Assembly: GCA_964431685.1 (NCBI GenBank)
Contig: CAYSLA010000033.1
Location: 1 to 27,275 of the forward strand
Length of the DNA stretch: 27,275 nt
Reading direction: 5' to 3'
Origin: CAYSLA01 sp964431685
Lineage (GTDB): Bacteria; Armatimonadota; UBA5829
The notes under the pieces were generated by a model, which did not search any database, was not told the DNA's origin, and was given only the letters and a program-made list of their open reading frames with translations. Below are positions 9,367 to 15,759 of this stretch, piece after piece (within the stretch, counting starts at the first letter, position 1; every line of letters starts with the position of its first letter). The position numbers and the translations under genes are program-made.

Positions 9367-9396
9367 GGGACTGCCGGTCCCGTGAGACGGCAGCCC
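9367..9396 (-). terminator. Probable intrinsic terminator of the catalase gene
   Basis: Reading on the minus strand after the catalase stop, GGG-CTGCCG pairs with CGGCAG-(bulge)-CCC around an 11-nt loop (stem 9 bp with one bulged base). It is followed by the T-rich TTTGCTTTTTA. It sits between two family-A palindromes. Confidence 0.6.
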
Positions 9397-9417
9397 CCCT
9401 GCTTTCTGTCAGTTGCG

Positions 9418-9478
9418 CTTCGAGACAAACGTCCGCGAAGCATGGTCGGTGGATACTTCGCGGGCGCGTGCCCCGAAG
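9418..9478. repeat. Inverted pair of REP-like palindromes (family A, reversed order)
   Basis: The unit at 9418-9440 has the GRAC/GTCC inner stem with a weakened first pair (A-C). The unit at 9456-9478 has the GGGC/GCCC inner stem. The order is opposite to the pairs at 3929 and 11722, but the spacer is again 15 nt. They lie 27 bp beyond the catalase stop codon. Confidence 0.8.
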
Positions 9479-9505
9479 ACCTGCTCTTTCCAGACGACGC
9501 AGTTC

Positions 9506-10960
9506 TTACTTCGGCAGTTCGTCCAGCGAAATGCCCATCGCGTCAGCGACACCTTTGCCGTAGGCCGGGTCGGCCTTGAGACAGTTGCCGATATGACGCA
9601 GTTTGACTTCGTGCGGCGCGTTGGCAATATCGCGTCCAGTGTTGGCAAACAGCGTGGCTTGCTGCTCAGCAGTCATGAGGCGGAACAACATACCCGGCTG
9701 CGTATAGTAGTCGTCATCGTCTTCTCGGAAGTTCCAGTGGTCTGCGGCTCCTTCAAGTTTGAGCGGAGGTTCCGCGAACTCAGGCTGTTGCTGCCATTCG
9801 CCGTAACTGTTGGGCTCGTATCCAAGAGTGGCTCCATGGTTGCCGTCAACGCGCATCGAACCGTCACGATGGTAGCTGTGGAACGGGCATCTGGGAGCAT
9901 TAACGGGGATCAGGTGGTGATTGACTCCAAGCCTGTAGCGCTGGGCATCACCGTACGAGAAGAGCCGTCCCTGCAGCATCTTGTCGGGCGAGAATCCAAT
10001 TCCCGGCACAACGTTGGCGGGATTGAACGCAGACTGCTCCACCTCCGCAAAGTAGTTCTCCGGATTCCGGTTCAGCTCCAGCACTCCAACCTCGATCAGT
10101 GGGTAGTCCTTGTGTAGCCAGACCTTGGTGAGGTCAAATGGATGGAACTTGTAGCCGGCTGCATCGGATTCTGGCATTATCTGAACGTACATCGTCCAGC
10201 GAGGGAAGTCCCCACGGTCAATGCTCTCCAGCAAGTCACGCTGGTGGCTCTCCCTGTCTTTGGCGATGATCGCCTGGGCCTGCTCGTCGGTCAGATTCTT
10301 GATTCCCTGTTGCGTGCGCAGGTGGAACTTGACCCAGTATCTTTCGTTCTTCGCGTTGATGAAGCTGAATGTGTGGCTGCCAAAACCGTGCATATGGCGG
10401 TAGGAGTACGGAATGCCCCTTTCACTCATGACAATGGTCACCTGATGCAGAGCCTCAGGTAGCGATGACCAGAAGTCCCAGTTATTGCGTGCACTGCGCA
10501 TATTGGTATGCGGGTCGCGCTTGACCGCATGATTGAGATCGGGGAACTTGAGCGGGTCGCGGAGGAAGAACACGGGAGTGTTGTTGCCGACCAGGTCCCA
10601 GTTGCCTTCCTCAGTGTAGAACTTGATCGCAAAGCCGCGGATGTCACGTTCGGCATCGGCCGCGCCGCGCTCACCTGCCACGGTGGAGAACCGTGTGAAA
10701 AGCTCGGTCTTCTTGCCGATCTCCGAGAATATCTTGGCCTTGGTGTACTGGGTGATGTCGTGTGTGACTGTGAAGGTTCCGTATGCGCCGGAACCCTTTG
10801 CGTGCATGCGCCGCTCGGGAATGACTTCCCGGTCAAAGTGAGCGAGTTTCTCCAGGTACCAGACGTCCTGCAGGAGCACCGGTCCACGTGGCCCGGCAGT
10901 CATCGTATTCTGATTGTCAGGAACGGGGGCGCCGCCGTTGGTAGTGAGTTTCTTCTTCAT
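9506..10960 (-). CDS. katA: Haem catalase, small-subunit type (KatA-like)
   Basis: The enzyme dismutates hydrogen peroxide to water and oxygen. Its 484 residues are the normal length for clade-3-type monofunctional catalases. The active-site signature FDREVIPERRMHAKGSGAYG contains the distal histidine H53. The distal asparagine is N126 in LVGNNTPVFF. The proximal haem-ligand signature is RLFSYGDAQ with Y336. There is no signal peptide, so it is cytoplasmic. The start at 10960 has AAGGAG 7 nt upstream. It lies 30 bp downstream of the PerR/Fur-like regulator on the same strand, so the two probably form a peroxide-inducible operon, and a terminator-like hairpin follows it. Confidence 0.97.
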   Translation of the reverse strand: MKKKLTTNGGAPVPDNQNTMTAGPRGPVLLQDVWYLEKLAHFDREVIPERRMHAKGSGAYGTFTVTHDITQYTKAKIFSEIGKKTELFTRFSTVAGERGAADAERDIRGFAIKFYTEEGNWDLVGNNTPVFFLRDPLKFPDLNHAVKRDPHTNMRSARNNWDFWSSLPEALHQVTIVMSERGIPYSYRHMHGFGSHTFSFINAKNERYWVKFHLRTQQGIKNLTDEQAQAIIAKDRESHQRDLLESIDRGDFPRWTMYVQIMPESDAAGYKFHPFDLTKVWLHKDYPLIEVGVLELNRNPENYFAEVEQSAFNPANVVPGIGFSPDKMLQGRLFSYGDAQRYRLGVNHHLIPVNAPRCPFHSYHRDGSMRVDGNHGATLGYEPNSYGEWQQQPEFAEPPLKLEGAADHWNFREDDDDYYTQPGMLFRLMTAEQQATLFANTGRDIANAPHEVKLRHIGNCLKADPAYGKGVADAMGISLDELPK

Positions 10961-10990
10961 GGCTGTCTCCTTTTCGCGCTGTGCGCGGTG

Positions 10991-11446
10991 TTATGGATCG
11001 GTTGTCGGGGCGCATCTCAGACACAGGCCTCTTACTTCCACCTGGATCTTGTTGACGACGCCGTAGGTCTGAACGCAAGTCGGGACTTGAAGCTTGTCAA
11101 AGTCCTCGCTGTAGAAGTCGCGCGCTTCTCCGCACCTGGTGCAGACGAAATGATGGTGAAGCGCTGTGTTCCCGTCAAAACGCATTCGCTCCTGGGGAAT
11201 GCCTAGCGTGTTTATCAGTCCGAGATCAAGCAGCGTCCACAGAGTCCGGTAAACCGTATCGAGCGAGATGGTCGGTACTCTCGCGCGGACACCCTTGAAG
11301 ATCGACTCTGCGTCGGGGTGGTCACCGGCCCCCGCGATCTCACGGCATATCTCGAGACGTTGGTGAGTGAGCTTCACTCCCGCCTGCCTGAGTTCGCACT
11401 CAAAGCGTTGTATACGTCTTTCCAGTTCATCCGTTTCGGGTTTCAC
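10991..11446 (-). CDS. Fur-family metalloregulator, PerR-like
   Basis: The protein has 151 residues when started at GTG 11446, which has GAGGAG 4 nt upstream. The frame opens further upstream (to 11542), but that would precede the predicted transcription start. The N-terminal winged helix contains GVKLTHQRLEI and DHPDAESIF. The dimerisation/metal part has H97-H99, the structural zinc cysteines C102 and C105 (CTRC), and C142 and C145 (CLRC) at the end. The residue two places before the F in EARDF is Asp110-type, as in PerR, where typical Fur has Glu. PerR senses peroxide by metal-catalysed oxidation, and the next gene is catalase, which supports this reading. It is probably autoregulated through the palindrome in its promoter. 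Confidence 0.88.
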   Translation of the reverse strand: MKPETDELERRIQRFECELRQAGVKLTHQRLEICREIAGAGDHPDAESIFKGVRARVPTISLDTVYRTLWTLLDLGLINTLGIPQERMRFDGNTALHHHFVCTRCGEARDFYSEDFDKLQVPTCVQTYGVVNKIQVEVRGLCLRCAPTTDP

Positions 11447-11477
11447 GGAGCTCCTCACAAGATAGGACTGATTCTTA

Positions 11478-11512
11478 GATAGGAGTCTATCACAATATGG
11501 GTGACGTGTCAA
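11478..11512 (-). promoter_or_regulatory. Promoter and overlapping palindromic operator of the perR-like/catalase operon
   Basis: On the minus strand a perfect -35 TTGACA (11507-11512) is 17 bp from a -10 TAGACT (11484-11489). The palindrome GATAG-N4-CTATC (11478-11491) covers the -10. Its GATA/TATC ends recall Fur/PerR boxes, although it is shorter than the 15-19 bp consensus. Binding there would block RNA polymerase. Confidence 0.6.
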
Positions 11513-11537
11513 CCCCTGTTCGGGTGACTCTTTTGTT

Positions 11538-11594
11538 GTCATTCCGACCAGCGGGAGGAATCTCCGTGGGATGTCCCCCTGCGGTCGAAATGAC
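11538..11594. repeat. Imperfect inverted repeat with 12-bp arms
   Basis: Arm 11538-11549 (GTCATTCCGACC) pairs with 11583-11594 (GGTCGAAATGAC) with one mismatch. The interior carries further G-rich/C-rich complementarity (GGGAGG against CCCCC). It lies between the divergent regulator and lysA and resembles the dispersed GTCATTTCGACC repeats seen in many bacterial genomes. Confidence 0.6.
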
Positions 11595-11613
11595 GTGTAT
11601 CAAACCGATCGAT

Positions 11614-11643
11614 TTGACCGGCGGGAGGTCGGTGTGTTAGATT
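11614..11643 (+). promoter_or_regulatory. Possible lysA promoter
   Basis: TTGACC (11614-11619) is followed by TAGATT (11638-11643) with an 18-bp spacer, or TTAGAT with 17. Transcription would start near 11650, giving a leader of about 140 nt that contains the family-A palindrome pair. The -10 is weak, so this is tentative. Confidence 0.4.
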
Positions 11644-11721
11644 AGTAAAGGGACTGGCTGAGCTATCGACTGTGGACGGTGAGCCGGTTCGTTTTTTTGT
11701 GTGTAAGTATGCGCGTAGATA

Positions 11722-11781
11722 CTTCGAGGGCGTGTGCCCCGAAGACCTGCTCAATCTGCTTCGGGACACGCGTCCGCGAAG
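11722..11781. repeat. Inverted pair of REP-like palindromes in the lysA leader (family A)
   Basis: Unit 11722-11744 (inner stem GGGC/GCCC) and unit 11759-11781 (inner stem GGAC/GTCC) are separated by 14 nt. They can fold as two small hairpins or as one long helix of over 20 pairs with two mismatches. The conserved CATAGG flank that follows the right unit supplies the only purine-rich tract before the lysA ATG at 11792. Confidence 0.85.
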
Positions 11782-11791
11782 CATAGGACGG

Positions 11792-13114
11792 ATGGAAACA
11801 GGAATGCTTCTTGGAACTCAGAGCGTTAACTCACGCAATCATCTCGAGATAGGCGGCTGTGATGTGGTGGATCTGGCGGCGGAGTTTGGAACGCCGCTCT
11901 ATGTTATAGACGAGCAGTTCGTGCGCGAGCGCTGCAGGCAATACAATGCGGCGTTCAAGGAGCACTACGGTAACGCGGCGGCAGCCTATGCCGCAAAAGC
12001 GTTCATCGTGGCCGCAATGTGCAGACTGGTCGCCGAAGAAGGCATGTGGCTGGACGTGGCGAGTGCTGGCGAGTTGCACACTGCCAGTATCGGCGGTTTT
12101 CCTATGGAACGAGTCCTGCTGCACGGTAATTTCAAGACTGCGGAAGAACTCGAAATGGCGGTTGATCTGGGAGTTCGATATATTGTGGCAGACAGCTTCC
12201 TGGAACTGGAAGTGCTGGCGGCCATAGCGCAGGATGCCGGCAAGACCGCGCAGGTGGTGCTGCGGTGTAACCCCGGAGTCGATCCTCACACCCATCACCT
12301 TATCCGCACCGGCCAGGAAGACAGCAAGTTTGGGTTCAACATCAAAGATGGTTCCGCAATGCGCGCAGTCCGCAAGGTCATCGAAGAGGACGGCCTGGAA
12401 TTACACGGTCTGCACTGCCACGTAGGCAGCCAGATATTCGACATGTCGCCTTATGTGGAAGCCGCGCCAGTGATGCTCGAGTTCATCAAGAGGATTCTGG
12501 ATGAAACCGGAGTCGCCGTCAGCCTGCTTGACATGGGCGGAGGTCTTGGAGTCCGGTATCTGGAGGAGCACAATCCTCCGAGCGTGGATGAGTTCGCCCG
12601 GACCGTGTCGGACGCAGTGAAGTCGGCGACCGCCGCGGCAGGGGTTGAGCCGCCGATGCTGATGGTCGAACCTGGGCGGTCGATTGTTGGTGAGGCTGGA
12701 ACCACCCTGTATACTGTCGGGCCAGTGAAGCAGGTCAGCATCTCGGAGGACCCGGGGCGCAGAACGTATGTGTCCGTAGACGGCGGCTTGAGTGACAACC
12801 CCAGACCGGCGCTGTACGATGCGGTCTACTCGGCAATGATCGCGAACCGCGCTGATGACGGGCCCGACGGCAAGTACACTGTGGCGGGCCGGCATTGCGA
12901 GACGGACATATTGCTGCGAGACGTCAAACTGGCCGCCCCCAAGACGGGCGACCTGCTGGCGGTGCAGACCACGGGCGCATACAATCATGCGATGGCGAGC
13001 AACTACAACCGGTTCACCAGGCCCGCGGTGGTGTTTGTTCACGACGGAAAAGCAAGATTGGCCTGCAGGCGCGAGACATTGGAGGACGTCGTGAGGTGCG
13101 ACGTTCTGGAGTAG
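11792..13114 (+). CDS. lysA: Diaminopimelate decarboxylase
   Basis: This PLP enzyme makes L-lysine from meso-diaminopimelate, the last step of lysine synthesis. It has 440 residues from ATG 11792; ATG 11804 is possible, and the open frame back to 11672 is repeat sequence and rejected. Fold-type III motifs are all present: the PLP lysine K69 in AYAAKAF, HCHVGSQIF, the glycine loop DMGGGLGVRY, EPGRSIVGEAG, the catalytic Cys-Glu in CETDILLRD, and the aromatic GAYNHAMASNYN near the end. It leads a run of lysA, a membrane protease (6 bp later) and trpS. No lysine riboswitch is seen; the leader instead carries a palindrome pair ending 10 nt before the start. Confidence 0.95.
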   Translation: METGMLLGTQSVNSRNHLEIGGCDVVDLAAEFGTPLYVIDEQFVRERCRQYNAAFKEHYGNAAAAYAAKAFIVAAMCRLVAEEGMWLDVASAGELHTASIGGFPMERVLLHGNFKTAEELEMAVDLGVRYIVADSFLELEVLAAIAQDAGKTAQVVLRCNPGVDPHTHHLIRTGQEDSKFGFNIKDGSAMRAVRKVIEEDGLELHGLHCHVGSQIFDMSPYVEAAPVMLEFIKRILDETGVAVSLLDMGGGLGVRYLEEHNPPSVDEFARTVSDAVKSATAAAGVEPPMLMVEPGRSIVGEAGTTLYTVGPVKQVSISEDPGRRTYVSVDGGLSDNPRPALYDAVYSAMIANRADDGPDGKYTVAGRHCETDILLRDVKLAAPKTGDLLAVQTTGAYNHAMASNYNRFTRPAVVFVHDGKARLACRRETLEDVVRCDVLE

Positions 13115-13120
13115 AGGAAC

Positions 13121-13747
13121 ATGAACAACGACCTGTACTCTTTTCTCATTAAGATGGCCGCGCTCATAATATGCATAACCATTCACGAGTTTGCACACGC
13201 ATTGAGCGCGTACAGGGCAGGGGACGACACGCCCAAGCTACAGGGCAGGATTTCGCTCAACCCAATCGACCACCTCGACCCGCTCGGCACGATAATGATG
13301 GTGGTGACTTCCATCTCCGGCCTGGGTGTCGGCTGGGGAAAGCCGGTGATGATCAACTCGGTCAACTTCAGGAGCCCGAGATGGGACAATCTGAGAGTTT
13401 CACTCTGGGGGCCGCTGTCCAACTTGGTGACTGCGGCGGTCCTGGGCACGATCCTGCGATTCGCCGGACCGGCGCTGTCGCCTCCAGTGTATCAGTTCTT
13501 AATCTGGATGTTCCTGATCAGTATCGGGCTGGCGATGTTCAACCTGCTGCCCGTTGCGCCACTGGACGGATCACACATACTCTCGGCTCTTCTGCCGATA
13601 GATACCGCAAGACGCTATGACGATTTTATGCATCGATATGGAATGATTGTATTCATAGGATTGATCTTCATCGGCGGCGGAAGAGTAATACAATACCTGA
13701 TCGGTCCGCCGGCATACTTCCTGTCAAGGCTGTTTCTGGGCGGGTGA
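13121..13747 (+). CDS. Site-2 protease family (M50) membrane metalloprotease
   Basis: This 208-residue, multi-pass membrane protein belongs to the short bacterial group of intramembrane zinc proteases. The zinc motif HEFAH is at residues 22-26 in the first membrane helix. The third ligand, Asp149, lies in NLLPVAPLDG (141-150). About five hydrophobic segments are visible. No PDZ domain is present, unlike RseP. The family cleaves transmembrane substrates such as anti-sigma factors, but this short form often has no known target. The start at 13121 is 6 bp after lysA with AGAGGAAC upstream, so it is co-transcribed. The trpS gene follows 31 bp later. Confidence 0.9.
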   Translation: MNNDLYSFLIKMAALIICITIHEFAHALSAYRAGDDTPKLQGRISLNPIDHLDPLGTIMMVVTSISGLGVGWGKPVMINSVNFRSPRWDNLRVSLWGPLSNLVTAAVLGTILRFAGPALSPPVYQFLIWMFLISIGLAMFNLLPVAPLDGSHILSALLPIDTARRYDDFMHRYGMIVFIGLIFIGGGRVIQYLIGPPAYFLSRLFLGG

Positions 13748-13778
13748 CACCGCCAATATCGCGATTTTCGGAGAGACT

Positions 13779-14756
13779 ATGAGCAAGAAAAGACTTCTAT
13801 CGGGCATGCAGCCTACCGGACTGCTCCACCTCGGCAATCTTGAGGGTGCGCTGGCAAACTGGGTGCATCTGCAGGACGAGTACGAGGCGTTCTACTTTAT
13901 AGCGAACTGGCATTCTTTGACCACGCTGTACGACAAGACGGAGCTCATCAAGGAATACACCAGACAAGTGGCAATCGACTTCCTTGCTGCTGGGCTGGAC
14001 CCGAATAAGTGTGCAATCTTCAGGCAGTCCGACATCATCGAACACGCCGAACTCCACCTGCTCTTCTCAATGGTTACCCCAGTCTCCTGGTTGGAGCGCG
14101 TACCGACCTACAAAGAGAAGACGGACCAACTGCAGATTGATTCCGCAAGCTACGGCCTGTTGGGTTACCCGGTGCTTCAGGCAGCGGATATCTTGATATA
14201 TAAGGCCAGCGTAGTGCCGGTCGGCAGAGACCAGCTTCCGCATCTTGAGCTCTCGCGTGAGATCGGCAGGCGGTTCAACTACATCTACGGCGAGATATTC
14301 CCCGACTGCGAGGCAAAGCTGACGGAGTATGCCGTTATGCCCGGTGTCGACGGGCGGAAGATGTCCAAGAGTTACGGCAACGCGATCTACCTGGCCGATA
14401 CTCCTGAGGAGACCTCGGCAAAGGTGCGCTCTATGTTCACCGACCCGCTCAAAATGCGCAGAAACGATCCCGGACATCCAGAGGGTTGTGCGGTATTCGC
14501 GATGCACAATGTCTACAACAAGGACGAAGTGCCAGCCATCCGTGCGACCTGCGAAACGGGTGAACTTGGGTGCGTGGACTGCAAGAAGAGGTGCATGGCC
14601 GTCATCAACGATAGGCTGGCACCAATACGCGAGCGCAGACAGCAGTACGTTGACCACCCGGACGATCTTGAAGACATTCTCGCCAGCGGCGCCAACAAGG
14701 CCCGCGCCGTCGCCCGCCAGACGATGGAAGATGTGCGGAAGGCGATGAACTTCTAG
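13779..14756 (+). CDS. trpS: Tryptophanyl-tRNA synthetase, with probable [4Fe-4S] cysteines
   Basis: This class I aminoacyl-tRNA synthetase charges tRNA-Trp. Its 325 residues are the normal bacterial length. The HIGH-type motif is GLLHLGN at 14-20, and the KMSKS loop is at 194-198 (GRKMSKSYGN). Near the anticodon-binding region it has C237-x20-C258-x6-C265-x2-C268. This closely matches the C-x22-C-x6-C-x2-C set that binds a [4Fe-4S] cluster in Thermotoga maritima TrpRS; E. coli-type enzymes lack it. The start ATG 13779 has GGAGAG upstream. It is the last gene of the lysA-protease-trpS run and is followed by a hairpin at 14781-14802. Confidence 0.96.
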   Translation: MSKKRLLSGMQPTGLLHLGNLEGALANWVHLQDEYEAFYFIANWHSLTTLYDKTELIKEYTRQVAIDFLAAGLDPNKCAIFRQSDIIEHAELHLLFSMVTPVSWLERVPTYKEKTDQLQIDSASYGLLGYPVLQAADILIYKASVVPVGRDQLPHLELSREIGRRFNYIYGEIFPDCEAKLTEYAVMPGVDGRKMSKSYGNAIYLADTPEETSAKVRSMFTDPLKMRRNDPGHPEGCAVFAMHNVYNKDEVPAIRATCETGELGCVDCKKRCMAVINDRLAPIRERRQQYVDHPDDLEDILASGANKARAVARQTMEDVRKAMNF

Positions 14757-14780
14757 CCGATCTGTTCGCGACGACTCACC

Positions 14781-14802
14781 GGGCAGACACATCGGTCTGC
14801 CC
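14781..14802. repeat. 8-6-8 hairpin (family B) at the contig edge
   Basis: GGGCAGAC and GTCTGCCC form a perfect 8-bp stem around a 6-nt loop, 24 bp after trpS. The same hairpin with identical flanks recurs at 14936-14957 on the other side of the gap, within a shared 55-bp block. Confidence 0.85.
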
Positions 14803-14815
14803 CTACAGTAATTCC

Positions 14816-14915
14816 NNNNNNNNNNNNNNNNNNNNNNNNNNNNNNNNNNNNNNNNNNNNNNNNNNNNNNNNNNNNNNNNNNNNNNNNNNNNNNNNNNNNN
14901 NNNNNNNNNNNNNNN
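14816..14915. other. Assembly gap (100 N) flanked by an identical 55-bp block
   Basis: Bases 14761-14815 and 14916-14970 are identical over 55 bp and abut the Ns exactly on both sides. This is what two contigs overlapping by one k-mer (k=55) look like after scaffolding. The true sequence may have a single copy and no gap, or a longer repeat collapsed here. Confidence 0.9.
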
Positions 14916-14935
14916 TCTGTTCGCGACGACTCACC

Positions 14936-14996
14936 GGGCAGACACATCGGTCTGCCCCTACAGTAATTCCACAGGGGCAAACCTGCGTGTTTGCCC
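14936..14996. repeat. Inverted pair of 8-6-8 hairpins (family B)
   Basis: Hairpin 14936-14957 (GGGCAGAC/GTCTGCCC) and hairpin 14975-14996 (GGGCAAAC/GTTTGCCC) have identical geometry but different, fully paired stems. They are arranged head to head with CCCTAC facing CAGGGG. The second touches the stop codon of the ThuA-domain gene and may act in its termination, though no T-run follows. Confidence 0.85.
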
Positions 14997-15646
14997 TAAG
15001 GTCTGGTTGCCCAGATCATCCCTCGCCTTACCACCTCTCGAGCCTCGTACACGTCAAAGTCACTGGCCACGTGTCCGACGGATGAGTAGAACACTCTACC
15101 CTTGCCGTATCTGCGTTTCCATACCACAGGCATGACGCAGCCTTCGATCCAGTCGATACCCTCTTGAGCGTGGACTGTGGTTGTAGCCAGGACTTCGTTG
15201 GACGGGTCTACATGCATGTAGTACTGCTCGCTGGTTATCCTGAAGTCTGACAGATCTTCTGTGATCGGATCGTCCCGATTAATGAAGTTCACCTCGTGTT
15301 CAACCTGGCCGCCAGGATGGTTCACGAATTGCCCTCCCACCATGAACTGATATTCACAGTTGACGCGGAAGGCGTCTCCCATCCCTCCGTGCCAGCCTGC
15401 TATCCCCGATCCCGCACGAACGGCCTGCTCCAGCCCGGTTTCCTGCTCAACGGTGATTTCGCCGCAGGTCCATGCCGGTACGAGCAAATCAAAGCTTCTG
15501 GCATAATCCACGTCTGCGAAGGAATCCAGCGAGTCGCTGACCTCCACACGGTAGCCTTCTTCCCGAAGAATGGGCACAAACACGTCCACACACTGCCTGG
15601 GCTCGTGTCCGTCCCATCCGCCCCACACGAAAAGCGCTGATTTCAT
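14996..15646 (-). CDS. ThuA-domain protein (trehalose-utilisation-like)
   Basis: The protein has 216 residues from ATG 15646, preceded by AAGAGG at 5 nt; a GTG two codons upstream is less likely. Family features of the glutamine-amidotransferase-like ThuA fold are the N-terminal strand ALFVWGGWDGHEP, the segment GIAGWHGGMGDAF in the middle, VGGQFVNHPG, and the C-terminal WKRRYGKGRVFYSSVGHVASDF. ThuA-type domains are often fused to or encoded near sugar-related genes; the biochemical role is mostly unknown. No signal peptide is present. The gene stands alone between the gap region and a divergent phosphoesterase gene. Confidence 0.88.
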   Translation of the reverse strand: MKSALFVWGGWDGHEPRQCVDVFVPILREEGYRVEVSDSLDSFADVDYARSFDLLVPAWTCGEITVEQETGLEQAVRAGSGIAGWHGGMGDAFRVNCEYQFMVGGQFVNHPGGQVEHEVNFINRDDPITEDLSDFRITSEQYYMHVDPSNEVLATTTVHAQEGIDWIEGCVMPVVWKRRYGKGRVFYSSVGHVASDFDVYEAREVVRRGMIWATRP

Positions 15647-15672
15647 AAACACCTCTTTGGATATCTATCTGG

Positions 15673-15697
15673 CACCTCGCTGCGTGCAGCACAGGTG
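15673..15697. repeat. Hairpin between divergent ThuA and phosphoesterase genes
   Basis: CACCT pairs with AGGTG, and inside it GCTGC pairs with GCAGC around GT, giving a compact nearly continuous stem. A related string (CTCGCTGCGTATGCAA) follows at about 15718-15734 but does not fold as well. It could be an operator or a degenerate dispersed palindrome. Confidence 0.5.
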
Positions 15698-15744
15698 CGA
15701 CTTATAGGTTACCAGTATCTCGCTGCGTATGCAACAGCCATTTG

Positions 15745-15753
15745 TGATAAAAT
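15745..15753 (+). promoter_or_regulatory. Extended -10 promoter giving a probably leaderless phosphoesterase mRNA
   Basis: TGA-TAAAAT ends 6 nt before the ATG at 15760. Initiation 6-8 nt after the -10 would fall on the start codon itself. No ribosome-binding site lies in the 6 nt between, consistent with a leaderless message. Confidence 0.5.
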
Positions 15754-15759
15754 GCTCCT

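Noticed and set aside
9255..9443. N-terminal extension of the phosphohexomutase
   Set aside because: The open frame continues, but the sequence is palindromic repeat and lies upstream of the promoter at 9285-9293.
11447..11542. Earlier start for the PerR-like regulator
   Set aside because: It lies upstream of the predicted transcription start and includes the promoter and operator sequence.
3884..11790. CRISPR array from the repeated 23-nt units
   Set aside because: Units are scattered over 8 kb in both orientations with unequal spacing, and no cas genes are present.
11672..11791. N-terminal extension of LysA
   Set aside because: It translates the family-A repeat pair; the same peptide strings appear from other repeat copies, and DAP decarboxylases do not need it.
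11650..11791. Lysine riboswitch before lysA
   Set aside because: The conserved L-box core segments and five-helix layout are not visible; the leader is explained by the repeat pair.
14761..14970. True tandem duplication around the second gap
   Set aside because: The identical blocks are exactly 55 bp and abut the Ns on both sides, which fits a k-mer overlap better than biology.
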